Shown piece after piece: positions 41,360 to 50,326 of a DNA stretch of 64,000 nucleotides. The position numbers were made by a program, and so were the translations under genes. The number at the start of each line of letters is the position of its first letter. Within the stretch, counting starts at the first letter, position 1. This stretch comes from Stigmatella ashevillena (GTDB taxonomy: Bacteria > Myxococcota > Myxococcia > Myxococcales > Myxococcaceae), in the NCBI RefSeq assembly GCF_028368975.1, contig NZ_JAQNDM010000002.1, positions 4,210,425 through 4,274,424 on the forward strand, read 5' to 3'. The notes beneath the pieces are model-generated. The model saw only the letters and a program-made list of their open reading frames with translations. It was not told the origin of the DNA and made no database searches.

Positions 41360-42004
41360 ATGCAGCCTGTCACCCGCGCTTCGCCGGGTTCACTCCGAGC
41401 CGCCCTCAGCCCCGCAGCCACCCGCGACCGCTACTTCACAGGTTTCAAGCAGGGCGGAACTGGCAACTGCGTGAGCGTTGCCGCCATCAAGGCGGCGATG
41501 GCCAAGTTCGGCCCTGACCAGGTCTTCAAGAGCGTGAAGCGCTCCGGCCAGGGCTACGACGTCACGATGCGCGATGGCGTGAAGGTGCGGGTCAGTGACG
41601 CGGAGCTGGCCACCGCCGGCCGCCTCTCTCGCATTTCCGGGCGCGACCCCAAGCTGGTCCGCGATGCGGTGTTGATGTACGCGGCGATGGCCAACCGCGC
41701 TCAGCTCGAAGGGAACGACGGCCGGAAGAACATGTCGTTCGAGCGGGCGTGCCAATCCTTGAATGATGGGGAGAGCTATCTGGAGGGACCTCGCTGGCTG
41801 GGACTCCAGAAGCACGTCCGGAAGATCGACCCCAACGACATCCACCGCTACACGGCCGTGGTCGGTGCCTCGAGCCGCCACGCGGTCTTCGCCTCGGACG
41901 GGTTCGTCGACCATTACGGGAAGAAGCGGCCCAGCACGACGCGCAGCGGCCTGGAAATCGAAGGCTACGGCAGGGCCCTGCGCGGCGCCTACGCCCTGGT
42001 CTGA
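41360..42004 (+). CDS. papain-like cysteine protease candidate
   Basis: A 214-residue protein without signal peptide. KQGGTGNCVSVAAIKAAM places Gln31 six residues before Cys37, the same Q-x5-C spacing as the oxyanion Gln and nucleophile of papain and calpain, at the start of a helix. SSRHAVFASDGF supplies His174 and an acidic residue (Asp180 or Asp184) near the C terminus, the papain order. The middle (DGVKVRVSDAEL, MYAAMANRAQLEGNDG) is like calpain-type bacterial domains. I chose ATG 41360; an in-frame GTG at 41192 would add 56 unstructured residues. It could serve as a leader peptidase for the peptide locus, which is inference only. Confidence 0.5.
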   Translation: MQPVTRASPGSLRAALSPAATRDRYFTGFKQGGTGNCVSVAAIKAAMAKFGPDQVFKSVKRSGQGYDVTMRDGVKVRVSDAELATAGRLSRISGRDPKLVRDAVLMYAAMANRAQLEGNDGRKNMSFERACQSLNDGESYLEGPRWLGLQKHVRKIDPNDIHRYTAVVGASSRHAVFASDGFVDHYGKKRPSTTRSGLEIEGYGRALRGAYALV

Positions 42005-42035
42005 GCCCCGGGCCGCAGAGGCTCCTTCCCAGCGC

Positions 42036-42322
42036 TCACGGAGCCACAGGCACCCCGCGAACGGCATCCCCGACGACATAACCGTCCGCCGTGCCGTCCG
42101 TGCGGACGATGACCTCCGCGTTCATCGCGGACAGGGGGAAGGTGCCCAGCAGAACCCACTGGGCGTGGTTGCTCCGCTGGTTGACCTTGACCGTCGCGGT
42201 GGAGCCCCCCGGCGTCACCACGTCGATGGGAACCGCGGTCGCGCGGTTGGCGTCCGCCACCCACCGGGCATACACCTGATGACGGGCGGAGACTTCACGC
42301 GCGCCTCGAAGTATCCGTACTG
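42036..42322 (-). pseudogene. remnant of a GH16 enzyme with golvesin-like C-terminal domain
   Basis: At 42287-42322 the minus strand encodes QYGYFEARVKSP, the strand around the GH16 beta-glucanase motif YGxfEaRvk. In another frame, from about 42275 to the stop at 42036, it encodes VYARWVADANRATAVP, WVLLGTFPLS and ADGYVVGDAVRGVPV, which match a golvesin C-terminal-like domain. The two pieces are in the order expected for a GH16 enzyme with a C-terminal carbohydrate-binding domain, with the middle deleted and the frame lost. No start or ribosome site is seen. Confidence 0.5.
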
Positions 42323-42375
42323 CCGCCCACAGGACAGGGAGGGAAGAATCCTTGAGGATCGTCCTGGCACGCTGG

Positions 42376-42411
42376 GAAGGAAAAGCCGGGCAGCGAGGCC
42401 TCGCTGCCCGG
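42376..42411 (-). terminator. rho-independent terminator after the DUF1501 gene
   Basis: A 26-bp perfect palindrome, CCGGGCAGCGAGG followed by its complement (42386-42411), then CTTTTCCTTCC on the minus strand. It starts 21 bases after the DUF1501 stop codon. Confidence 0.75.
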
Positions 42412-42431
42412 ATCAGCTCACGCCTGTGGCC

Positions 42432-43982
42432 TCAGGCGTCCGCGAGCAGGAAGCCAATCTTGCTCGTCTTCGCATACGCGGGGAACCCGTTCGCGGTCGC
42501 GGCGGCGACGTAGGCCCCGAGGTTCGGGAACACGTAGTCCCGCTCCGCGGTGGTCGAGAGGCCCAGCCACGCGGCGACGGAGTAGGCGTATTGGTCCACC
42601 GTCAGCGAGGGAATCCAGCGCCCCTTGGAGTCGACGGTATCCAGGTTGTTCGCCGCGTTGCTCGTCAGGTCCAGGTTCGGGAAGGCGCCATAGAGCCTTC
42701 GGCCCACGACACGGTCTCCCAGGACAATCATATGGCTGCCCCAGCCGTGGTCCGTGCCCTTGTCGGAGTTCTCCACGAAGGTGCGGCCGAAGTCGCTGAT
42801 CGTGAAGAGCGTGGTCTGCGGAGGCGTCGCACCGAAGTTCGTCCCTGCCCGGATGAGCGCAAGCGCCTGGTGGAACGCATCGAGGGCGAAGTCGAGCTGC
42901 TTGAACAGCGAGCTCTGCGCCGTGTCCTGCCCGGTGTGAGTATCAAAGCCGCCCAAGCCCACGGAGAACACTTGGCGCTTGAGGCCGAGCCCGCCGCTCG
43001 CCGTGGGCGTCGCGCCCGCCACGAGATCTCGAATGACCTGGTAGAGCTGGCCAGGAAGCCCCCAGTTCGTGCCTCCCTCGGGAAGCACGAACAAGGCGTC
43101 GATGGCCTCGCGCATCGCCTGCGGAAGCAGGAGCCACGCCGCCTCGCGCGCGGCGGTTCTCGCCGAGGCGAAGTTCTGCGCCGTAGCGAACGTCCCGCCG
43201 TAAGAGGCTTGCAGGGTGACGTCGTTGTGAATCCCGAGCACCTCGGAGAGCGACTCTTGATACAGGGCGTTGAAGCCTGTGTCGCTCGACGTCCGGAACC
43301 CGAGCGTGCCGCTCGACGACACCATCATCGGCTGCCGGGAAGCACCCGCGGCGAAGATCGCCTTGCCTCCGAACGACGTCACCTCCGGGTATTCCCCCGG
43401 GTTCAGCCCGGCGATCTTGTCCGCGGTCCGGCCAGCCCAGCCGGTGACCTTGCCCACGAGCGCCAACGGCAGCGACACGGAGGAGGGATTGGCGATCGAG
43501 CTTGCCCACGCATCCTGCTGGTCGGCGTGGGAAAACAGGTTGTCCGGGCGGACCACCGCCCCCGTGACGTAGTCGGCCTTCTTCATGGGCAGCACGAGCG
43601 GCCCCACGTTGCACACGACGGCGGCCCGCTCCTGCTCGAAGAGCGCCTGGAGCTTCACGAGCGAGGGGTGCAGCCCATAGGAGGCGGCGGCCTGCCCCAC
43701 GGGGTTGAGGGTCAAGAGGTCGGCGTTGGCGATGCCGATGTTCGGCCGCGCCGCCTTGTACTGGGCGTAGGGGGCGCTCAGCTTGGGAATGAGCAGGTTG
43801 TTGGAGTCATTGCCTCCCAGGAGGAAGACACACACCGCGGCACGGTAGCCCGCGTAGCCGGTGAGCGAGGCGGCTTCCGCCTCCCCGAGCCAGCGAGGAA
43901 GAACGGAGGCGGTCGCGAGGCACCCCAGGCCACGGGTGACGTCGCGGAGAAAGTGGCGTCGTGAAAGGGTCATGGGGCTCAC
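42432..43982 (-). CDS. DUF1501 protein with Tat signal
   Basis: A 516-residue exported protein. The N terminus SRRHFLRD followed by a hydrophobic run and AEA is a twin-arginine signal. The mature part has the DUF1501 pattern: RAAVCVFLLGGNDSNNLL at the start, YGLHPSLVKLQALFEQERAAVVCNVG, HADQQDAWAS, and SDFGRTFVENSDKGTDHGWGSH with His residues typical of its alkaline-phosphatase/sulfatase-like fold (quoted in parts). The function is unknown; it nearly always pairs with a DUF1800 gene. GTG 43982 overlaps the DUF1800 stop (GTGA); ATG 43973 is the alternative. Confidence 0.85.
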   Translation of the reverse strand: MSPMTLSRRHFLRDVTRGLGCLATASVLPRWLGEAEAASLTGYAGYRAAVCVFLLGGNDSNNLLIPKLSAPYAQYKAARPNIGIANADLLTLNPVGQAAASYGLHPSLVKLQALFEQERAAVVCNVGPLVLPMKKADYVTGAVVRPDNLFSHADQQDAWASSIANPSSVSLPLALVGKVTGWAGRTADKIAGLNPGEYPEVTSFGGKAIFAAGASRQPMMVSSSGTLGFRTSSDTGFNALYQESLSEVLGIHNDVTLQASYGGTFATAQNFASARTAAREAAWLLLPQAMREAIDALFVLPEGGTNWGLPGQLYQVIRDLVAGATPTASGGLGLKRQVFSVGLGGFDTHTGQDTAQSSLFKQLDFALDAFHQALALIRAGTNFGATPPQTTLFTISDFGRTFVENSDKGTDHGWGSHMIVLGDRVVGRRLYGAFPNLDLTSNAANNLDTVDSKGRWIPSLTVDQYAYSVAAWLGLSTTAERDYVFPNLGAYVAAATANGFPAYAKTSKIGFLLADA

Positions 43983-45649
43983 CGCTGGATCTGGTACTCG
44001 GGGGAGAGGGACGTGAGGTAGACGGCCAGCCGCTGCTTGCGCAGCGTGTTGCCGGCCCGGGTGTCGGTGATGGCGTTGTAGACGGCGACCTGGAGGCTCC
44101 AGGACATCGAGTCGTGGATCCAGTAGCGGCCCAGCCAGTACACCAGCTCGCTGGGATCCGCCGGGAGCGTGCTCACATCGATGAGGATGCCCGCGGTGGC
44201 CGTCGAGCTCGCGAAGAGCAGGTCATAGAGGACGTTGGCGCGGGCGGTGGCCGTCGCGGTGTCCAGAATGGCGAACTCCGGGCCAAGCAGTCCGTTCCCT
44301 CCGGGCGCGGCCGCGTTCGGAGGGTAGTAGCTGAATACGGAGGGCGGGCGGGGCACATCCTGGCCCATCGACTTGCTCCACCCGTTGAGCTTCGCCCCCG
44401 GGTCCTGGCCCGTGGAGGTGTCGAGCGTGCCGCCCAGCCACCGCACCACCGAGGTGATGAACAGCGCGGGGGGCCGCAGGTGGCCGTAGGTGGCGTACAG
44501 GGACAGCGGCGGCTGCGGGCCGCGCGCCTCGTCATCCTCGAGGATCTTCCGCACCACCGCGCTCAGGTCACCGCGCACGCCACTGCCGTTGTCCTTGAAG
44601 ACCGCGACCACCCGCTTGACGTAGGCGGGGCTCGGGTTGCTGGTGACCAGGTGCTGGATGAGCTGCTTGGAGATGAACGGCGGGAGGTTCGGATCGGCGA
44701 AGACGTTGTCGAGCGCCTGCGTGAGGTGCGCTGCGGCGCCCCCGCCCGCCGTCGTCACCGCGCCCCGGAGCAGCGTCTGGGAGGTGGTCAGGTGGTTCGC
44801 GTCGCAGCCAATCATCGGCTGCGTGTAGTTGGCCGCATTGGTGCGGCCGATGGTGGGGCACCCGGCGGCCGCGGCGAAGGTCCACCCGGAGAGCGCCCGC
44901 GAGAACGCCTGGACTTGCGCCTCGGTGTACGCGGGGATGGGCAGCCCTTCCGCGGTGAGCTGCGGGGTGCCGTCCTCGTTCAGCTTGTGCAGGCCCAGCG
45001 TGAAGAGCTGGAGCATCTCGCGCGCGTAGTTCTCGTTCGGCTCCTTGGCCTTGCCCGCCGTGTCGAACGCGCGGTTGTTCACCATGTCGAGGTAGTTCCC
45101 CATGGCGGGGTCCTTGGTGACCGCCTCCAGCAGGGTGCGGAAGTTTCCGAAGGCGTTCGTGGAGAGCAGGTTGAGAAAACCCGCCATCGCCACCTTGGGC
45201 TCCGACTCGGGCGTGCTCGAGATGTTGGCGATGCCGCTGGGCGAGACGACGAAGATCTGGCTCAGCGCGAAGGCCACCCGCTGCCGGAGCTGATCCTGGC
45301 CCGTCACGGCGTTGACGAAGAACTGAGAGCCCAGGTCCTTGCTGTCGTTGGTGCCATCGAATGTGGAGCGGGCCGCGGTGAGCTGCGCGGTGATGGACTT
45401 GGAGATGCCGACGGCCACCACCTGCTCCACCGAGTCGATGGGCTTGGGGCTCACCGCCCGGGCCAGGCGGGGGCCGAAGGTGGCTTGATCGAGGAAGCGG
45501 ATGGCGTTCCGCTCCGTGGGTTTGTCGAGAGGCTCGGCAGCTTGTTCCACCTGGCGGAGCGCCTCGGCCGAATTCTCATCGGCAGGCAGTTCCTCGGGTG
45601 CGCAGGCCGTGGCGCACAAGGCGAGGGCAAGGGCGGTACGTCGAATCAT
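43979..45649 (-). CDS. DUF1800 lipoprotein
   Basis: A 556-residue exported protein. GGAGG seven bases before ATG 45649 fixes the start and gives a lipoprotein-like leader ending CATAC. DUF1800 features: AIRFLDQATFGPRLA, LRQRVAFALSQIFVVS, DPAMGNYLDM, PNENYAREMLQLFTLGL, FSRALSGWTF and the Pro-rich region PRPPSVFSYYPP. It is the partner of the DUF1501 gene directly downstream. Roles proposed for this pair involve secreted or surface protein assembly, but none is established. Confidence 0.85.
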   Translation of the reverse strand: MIRRTALALALCATACAPEELPADENSAEALRQVEQAAEPLDKPTERNAIRFLDQATFGPRLARAVSPKPIDSVEQVVAVGISKSITAQLTAARSTFDGTNDSKDLGSQFFVNAVTGQDQLRQRVAFALSQIFVVSPSGIANISSTPESEPKVAMAGFLNLLSTNAFGNFRTLLEAVTKDPAMGNYLDMVNNRAFDTAGKAKEPNENYAREMLQLFTLGLHKLNEDGTPQLTAEGLPIPAYTEAQVQAFSRALSGWTFAAAAGCPTIGRTNAANYTQPMIGCDANHLTTSQTLLRGAVTTAGGGAAAHLTQALDNVFADPNLPPFISKQLIQHLVTSNPSPAYVKRVVAVFKDNGSGVRGDLSAVVRKILEDDEARGPQPPLSLYATYGHLRPPALFITSVVRWLGGTLDTSTGQDPGAKLNGWSKSMGQDVPRPPSVFSYYPPNAAAPGGNGLLGPEFAILDTATATARANVLYDLLFASSTATAGILIDVSTLPADPSELVYWLGRYWIHDSMSWSLQVAVYNAITDTRAGNTLRKQRLAVYLTSLSPEYQIQR

Positions 45650-45762
45650 CCGGTGTCCTCCGGGGATGTTGCTCGGAGGACACATAATGCGGAAATAGCT
45701 GTTTAAACTCAACAGCCTTCAAATCGAGAATTCAACGCATTCACGTAACTCTCGAAGATTGC

Positions 45763-47541
45763 TCACGGATCCGCGGCCAGGAAGCGCCGCTCCATCTCCG
45801 TGCGAATGTGGCGTTCAATCTCCTCTGCGGTGGTCAGCTCCATCGCCGCGTTGAGCAACTCCACGGCCTCCGCCCGGCTGGAGCGCCGCACGATGTTCTT
45901 CACCAGCGGCACCTGGCCCGCCGTCATCGACAGCTCGTCGAAGCCCAGCGCCAGCAGCACCAGCGCGTAGAGCGGGTCTCCGGCCATCTCACCGCACATG
46001 GACACCGGAATCCCCGCCGCCTTCGCCGCCCCGACGATGTTCTGCAACGAGCGCAACACCGCCAGGTGCAGCGGCTTGTACAGGTAGGCCACATCCCGGT
46101 TCTGCCGGTCGATGGCCATCGTGTACTGGATGAGATCATTGGTGCCGACCGAGAAGAAGTCCGCCTCCTGCGCCAGCCGGTCGGCGATGAGCGCCGCGCT
46201 CGGCGTCTCCACCATGATGCCCACTTGAATCCGGTTGCCGATGCGCACCCCAGCCCGGCTCAGCGCCGTGCGGCACGCCTCCAGCTCGCTCCGGGCCTCG
46301 CGCAGCTCGCTCACCCCGCTGATGAGCGGCACCATGATTCGCAGGTTTCCGTGCGCGCTCGCCCGGAGCAGCGCCCGGAGCTGCGCCCGGAACAGCTCCC
46401 GGTTGGCCAGGCAGTAGCGGATGGCCCTCAGGCCCATGGCCGGGTTGGGCTCCTTCTCGTGCTTCGTCTTGCCCGGCACCTTGTCGCCGCCCAGGTCCAG
46501 CGTGCGGATGGTCACGGGCCGGCCGCCCATGGACTCCAGCACCTGCTTGTAGGCCCGGTAGTGCTCTTCCTCCGTGGGCACCGTCTTGCGGTCCAGGAAC
46601 ATGAACTCCGTGCGGTACAGGCCGATGCCCTCCGCGCCGTGGGACAGGAGCGAGGGGATCTCCTCGGGAAACTCCATGTTGCCGTTGAGCCGGATGCGGT
46701 ACTCGTCCGTGCTCACCGCCGGCAGGTCCTTCGTCCTCAGCGCGAGCTGCTCGCTCTCCTGCCGGACGCGCCGGGCCTCCTGGAAGAGGGCGATCTGCTC
46801 CGGGGTGGGGTTCACCAGGATGACGCCCGTCTCCCCATCCAGCGCCACCAGGTCTCCGGGCGAAATCTGCTCGCTGGCCCGGCCGGCGCCCACCACCGCG
46901 GGCGTCTCGCGCGCCCGGGCGACGATGGCGGTGTGGCTCGTCTGGCCTCCCAGGTCCGTGATGAAGCCGCCCACCCGCCCCGAGCGCGCCATCATCGCCG
47001 CGTCCGCGGGAGACAGGTCATGCGCCACGACGATGGCGTTCTCGGGAATCTCGACCTCCTCGTCCACCTCCTGCCCCATGAGGTTGCGCACCACGCGGTC
47101 CGCCACGTAGTCCACATCCGAGCGCCGCTCGCGGAAGTACTCGTCCGGGATGTTGTCGAACAGGTGCTTGAGCTTGCGCGCCACCCGCCGCACCGCCCAC
47201 TCGGCGTTGATGCGGTCCTCGATGATGAGCCGGTCCACCTCGTCCACCAGCATCGGGTCTTGGAGCATCATCCGGTGGGCTTCGAGGATGAGGGCGTGGT
47301 CATGCCCCTCGGCACGGGAGATCTGGTCTTTGAGCTCAGCGAGCTGGCCATCCGACAACTCCAACGCCAGCTTCATCCGCTGCCGCTCGGGCTCGACTTC
47401 CGCCTCGGCCAGCCGCAGCTTGGGGGTCCGTACCCGCTTGCGGTCCAGGATGAAGGCATTCCCCACCGTGACGCCCGGGGAAGCGCCGATGCCCTTCAGA
47501 CTCAAGGTAGGGGTGGCCTGCGTGCTCACGGGTCCTCTCAT
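45763..47541 (-). CDS. ptsI: phosphoenolpyruvate-protein phosphotransferase, PTS enzyme I
   Basis: A 592-residue cytosolic enzyme that takes phosphate from PEP to its active His and passes it to HPr. The active-site segment GGQTSHTAIVARARETPAVV is intact, as are the PEP-domain motifs GLYRTEFMFLDR, TIRTLDLGGDK and FFSVGTNDLIQYTMAIDR, and SMCGEMAGDPLY. Length is normal. GTG 47529, preceded by GAGAGGA, is a possible alternative start. Last gene of the PTS operon, 26 bases after the HPr gene. Confidence 0.95.
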   Translation of the reverse strand: MRGPVSTQATPTLSLKGIGASPGVTVGNAFILDRKRVRTPKLRLAEAEVEPERQRMKLALELSDGQLAELKDQISRAEGHDHALILEAHRMMLQDPMLVDEVDRLIIEDRINAEWAVRRVARKLKHLFDNIPDEYFRERRSDVDYVADRVVRNLMGQEVDEEVEIPENAIVVAHDLSPADAAMMARSGRVGGFITDLGGQTSHTAIVARARETPAVVGAGRASEQISPGDLVALDGETGVILVNPTPEQIALFQEARRVRQESEQLALRTKDLPAVSTDEYRIRLNGNMEFPEEIPSLLSHGAEGIGLYRTEFMFLDRKTVPTEEEHYRAYKQVLESMGGRPVTIRTLDLGGDKVPGKTKHEKEPNPAMGLRAIRYCLANRELFRAQLRALLRASAHGNLRIMVPLISGVSELREARSELEACRTALSRAGVRIGNRIQVGIMVETPSAALIADRLAQEADFFSVGTNDLIQYTMAIDRQNRDVAYLYKPLHLAVLRSLQNIVGAAKAAGIPVSMCGEMAGDPLYALVLLALGFDELSMTAGQVPLVKNIVRRSSRAEAVELLNAAMELTTAEEIERHIRTEMERRFLAADP

Positions 47542-47567
47542 TCAGCGGGTTGCCAACTCTCGCCTGC

Positions 47568-47846
47568 CTACTGCGCCTCCCCGAAACGGTTGGCGATGAG
47601 GCTCCGGATTTCCGCCAGGCATGCCTCTGCGTCATCGCCCTTGCAGGTGAGCTTCACCTGGGAGCCCTGCCCCGCCGCCAACATCAGCACACCCATGATG
47701 GACTTGGCGTTGGCCTTCTGTCCCTGGTGTTCAATGGTGGTTTCGCTCTTGAAGCGGTTGGCCACCTTGACCAGCTGCGCGGCCGCCCGGGCATGCAACC
47801 CCAGGGCGTTGATGATTTCGGATGTCCCTTCGGCCACGATTGCCAT
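47568..47846 (-). CDS. ptsH: HPr phosphocarrier protein
   Basis: A 92-residue HPr. GLHARAAAQLVK carries the PEP-phosphorylated His, and KSIMGVLML carries the regulatory Ser that HPr kinase modifies. Presence of that Ser matches the hprK gene some 6 kb upstream. It lies between the IID and EI genes, so EI, HPr and the sugar-specific components are made from one transcript. Confidence 0.95.
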   Translation of the reverse strand: MAIVAEGTSEIINALGLHARAAAQLVKVANRFKSETTIEHQGQKANAKSIMGVLMLAAGQGSQVKLTCKGDDAEACLAEIRSLIANRFGEAQ

Positions 47847-47866
47847 GAACCACTTCCTCCCACCGC

Positions 47867-48667
47867 TTAAAGGAAGGCCCCCGCCGCGCAGGCCAACACC
47901 GCCGCGAGGTAGAGCACCACATAGTTGGGGACCCGCTGCTGCACGAGCACATAGGACACCATGCCCAGTGCCAGACACCCCGCCACCAGCCACGGCGCGG
48001 GAGCCCCGCCCGCCGTGCGCCCCAAGTCCACCGCCAGCCAAGCCGCCACGCCTCCGGAGCAGGCGGCCGCCACCGAGCGCAGCCGCGCCCCACGCGCGGG
48101 CAGCTTGTCCCGGGCCACCGCCTCCACCAACCGGTCCCCCAGCGACAGCCCCATCCAGTAGAGGCGGGCGCGCAGGGTGATGTGCACCAAGTTGTAGAGC
48201 ACGAGGAAGAGCACCGCCGCCCACGCATGCAGCAGGGGGACGAGCCCGGCGCAGATGGCCCCCACCGCCGGCTTGAGCGACAGCCAGAAGAAGCCATCCC
48301 CCAGGGCTGCCAGCGGCCCCATGAGCGCGGCCTTGAAGGCCATGACCTTGTCGGGCGGCTCCTCGCCCCGGGCGATGCGCTGCTCGTGGTAGATCACTCC
48401 GCCCACGATGGCGGCGGCCACGTAGGGGTGGGTGTTGAAGAAAGCCAGGTGCCGGCGCACCGCGGCCTCCTGGGCCTCTTTCTCCGGGTAGAGGGACTCG
48501 AGCGCGGGGAAGACGGTGTAGGCCAGCCCCAGGTTCTGCATCCCCTTGGGGTTCCACGAGGCCTGGAGGAAGAGCGAGCGCAGGAAGACGCGCAGCAGCA
48601 CCCCCCGGGACAGGGCGGCCGGGGCACTCGCCGGGGGGCTCACCGGAGCGCTCACCGGGGGGCTCAT
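47867..48667 (-). CDS. mannose-family PTS IID component
   Basis: A 266-residue membrane protein. Family marks: FLQASWNPKGMQNLGLAYTV partly quoted, ALESLYPEKEAQEAAVRRHL, FFNTHPYVAAAIVGGVIYHEQ and MGPLAALGDGFFW. A Pro/Ala/Ser stretch opens the protein (SPPVSAPVSPPASAP). With IIC it forms the transmembrane channel of the complex. The ATG overlaps the IIC stop (ATGA). Confidence 0.9.
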   Translation of the reverse strand: MSPPVSAPVSPPASAPAALSRGVLLRVFLRSLFLQASWNPKGMQNLGLAYTVFPALESLYPEKEAQEAAVRRHLAFFNTHPYVAAAIVGGVIYHEQRIARGEEPPDKVMAFKAALMGPLAALGDGFFWLSLKPAVGAICAGLVPLLHAWAAVLFLVLYNLVHITLRARLYWMGLSLGDRLVEAVARDKLPARGARLRSVAAACSGGVAAWLAVDLGRTAGGAPAPWLVAGCLALGMVSYVLVQQRVPNYVVLYLAAVLACAAGAFL

Positions 48668-49380
48668 GAATGCTCCCGGGAGAGGACGAGGATGATGGCC
48701 AGGCAGACCCCCGCGGCCCCCAGGGCGGCGTAGAGGGGAGCCCGCCGGGCGTGGCTGCCCTGCGCGGCCAGCACCGCCGCCACCGAGGCCATGGCGGGAA
48801 ACGCCCACGCCAGCCCCCGCAGCAGGGCCAGCGGCAGGCGCTCCACCAGCGGCCCGAGCGCCGCCCCCAGCAGCACGCACACCGCGCAGGACGCGCCATA
48901 GATGATGAAGTGCGGCCACATGCCCCAAAGGTTCTGACGCACGGCGCGAGAGAGGTTGCCCGCCTCCGCCGAGGCCAGGGCCACCCGGGCCAGCCGCGCC
49001 ATGTAGCCCTCCAGCAACCGGTCTCCATACCGGCCCACCCGCCCCAGCGGGATGAAGAGCAGCACGGCGATGGACCAGAGGGCCTGGGTGGAGTCCGCAC
49101 CGGTGGCCGCCGCCATGCCGGCCGCGGCCGCCGCGGTGCCCGTGGCCGACAGCGTGTCGTTCTCGGGAAGCGAGGCACCCAGGTTGGCCGTGCCCAGGTA
49201 GAACAGCTCCAGGAGCATGCCGATGTAGAGGCCGGCGGACACATCGCCCAGCAGCAGCCCCATCACCGTGGCGGACACCAGGGGCCGGGAGAGCATGGCC
49301 TGCAGGAACGCCTTGCGCTCGACGGCCACCATGCCGCCCCAGAGCCCCGCGAGCGCCACCTGCGTCCACACCCCGCTCAC
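48664..49380 (-). CDS. mannose-family PTS IIC component
   Basis: A 238-residue membrane protein with about six to seven helices. GLLLGDVSAGLYIGMLLELFYLG is the family hallmark (quoted in part: GDVSAGLYIGMLLEL), followed by ANLGASLPENDTLSAT. It forms the sugar channel with IID. GTG start, 4 bases after the IIB stop. The substrate cannot be read from sequence. Confidence 0.9.
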   Translation of the reverse strand: MSGVWTQVALAGLWGGMVAVERKAFLQAMLSRPLVSATVMGLLLGDVSAGLYIGMLLELFYLGTANLGASLPENDTLSATGTAAAAAGMAAATGADSTQALWSIAVLLFIPLGRVGRYGDRLLEGYMARLARVALASAEAGNLSRAVRQNLWGMWPHFIIYGASCAVCVLLGAALGPLVERLPLALLRGLAWAFPAMASVAAVLAAQGSHARRAPLYAALGAAGVCLAIILVLSREHS

Positions 49381-49384
49381 CGCG

Positions 49385-49870
49385 TCACCCGGCCTTGGTC
49401 CAGCGCTCGGTCAGTTCCCCCAGCTCGACGGCCTTCTCCGAGGGCACCGCGCGCGCCTCCACCCGCACCCCCTGGGCCTGGAGCCCCTGAAGCGCCTGGA
49501 GCTCCGCCTCCGCCAGGAACACCGAGGGGGACACCTGCCGCCGCCCCGCGCCGAAGTGCACGTTGCCCAGGTTCAGGTGCTCCAGCGCCAGCCCATGCGC
49601 GAAGGCGAAGGGCACCGACGCCACGTCCCTCAGCAGCACCAGGGTGCGCACCCCGTCCTTGGACAGGGCCGCGAAGTCCACCTCGGCCAGGGGAAGAATC
49701 TGCACCTCGATGGCGCTCTGCACGGCCAGCGCCATGGCGGCACGGACGAGCGGGCTGGAAGCCGCCTCGTCATCCGCGACGATCAGGCGCGAGACCTTGA
49801 GGTGCGGCAACCAAGCCTCGACGACCTGTCCGTGGATGAGGCGGTTGTCGACGCGGACCAGGGAAATCAC
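49385..49870 (-). CDS. mannose-family PTS IIB component
   Basis: A 161-residue cytosolic domain protein. RVDNRLIHGQVVEAW gives His14, the phosphate acceptor, and the rest follows the IIB-man fold (SRLIVADDEAAS, GVRTLVLLRD, LNLGNVHFG). It passes phosphate from IIA to the incoming sugar. Separate IIA and IIB genes are usual in the regulatory PTS clusters of delta-proteobacteria-like groups. Confidence 0.92.
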   Translation of the reverse strand: MISLVRVDNRLIHGQVVEAWLPHLKVSRLIVADDEAASSPLVRAAMALAVQSAIEVQILPLAEVDFAALSKDGVRTLVLLRDVASVPFAFAHGLALEHLNLGNVHFGAGRRQVSPSVFLAEAELQALQGLQAQGVRVEARAVPSEKAVELGELTERWTKAG

Positions 49871-49903
49871 AACCGCCTCGAATCGCCGAGCCGCGTCACG
49901 CCG

Positions 49904-50326
49904 TCAAGTTCGTGACGACTGTTGAGCCTCGCGCAGCAGGGCCGAGGCACAGGTGATGTTGCGCTGGCCATAGGACGCCAGCAGGTTCGCCAGCTCCGGC
50001 AGGGGCAGGTGCTCGCCCCTCAGGGAATTGGCCTTGAGCAGCATGGGTAGATTGACACCCGCCAGCACCTCCAGGTTCCCCTGCTGACACATCATCAGCG
50101 ATTCCTTGCAGGGGCTCCCGCCGAAGAGGTCCGCCATGATGATGACGCCCTCCCCATCGTCCACCAGGTGGACGGCCTGCTTCATCTTCGCCCGCAGGTC
50201 CTCGACGGACGTGCCCGGCTCGATGCTGCAGGTGGCGACAGCGGGCAACTTGCCCACGATCTGCTCCGCGGTGGACACCAGCTCTTCCGCTAGACGCCCG
50301 TGAGCTGCGATGACGAGGCCGACCAT
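49904..50326 (-). CDS. mannose-family PTS IIA component
   Basis: A 140-residue protein. GLVIAAHGRLAEELVSTAEQ carries His9, phosphorylated by HPr; IIMADLFGGSPCKES is the second family motif. AGGAGT lies just before the ATG. First gene of the PTS operon. Elsewhere this gene usually follows hprK and rapZ directly; here they are more than 2.8 kb away. Confidence 0.92.
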   Translation of the reverse strand: MVGLVIAAHGRLAEELVSTAEQIVGKLPAVATCSIEPGTSVEDLRAKMKQAVHLVDDGEGVIIMADLFGGSPCKESLMMCQQGNLEVLAGVNLPMLLKANSLRGEHLPLPELANLLASYGQRNITCASALLREAQQSSRT

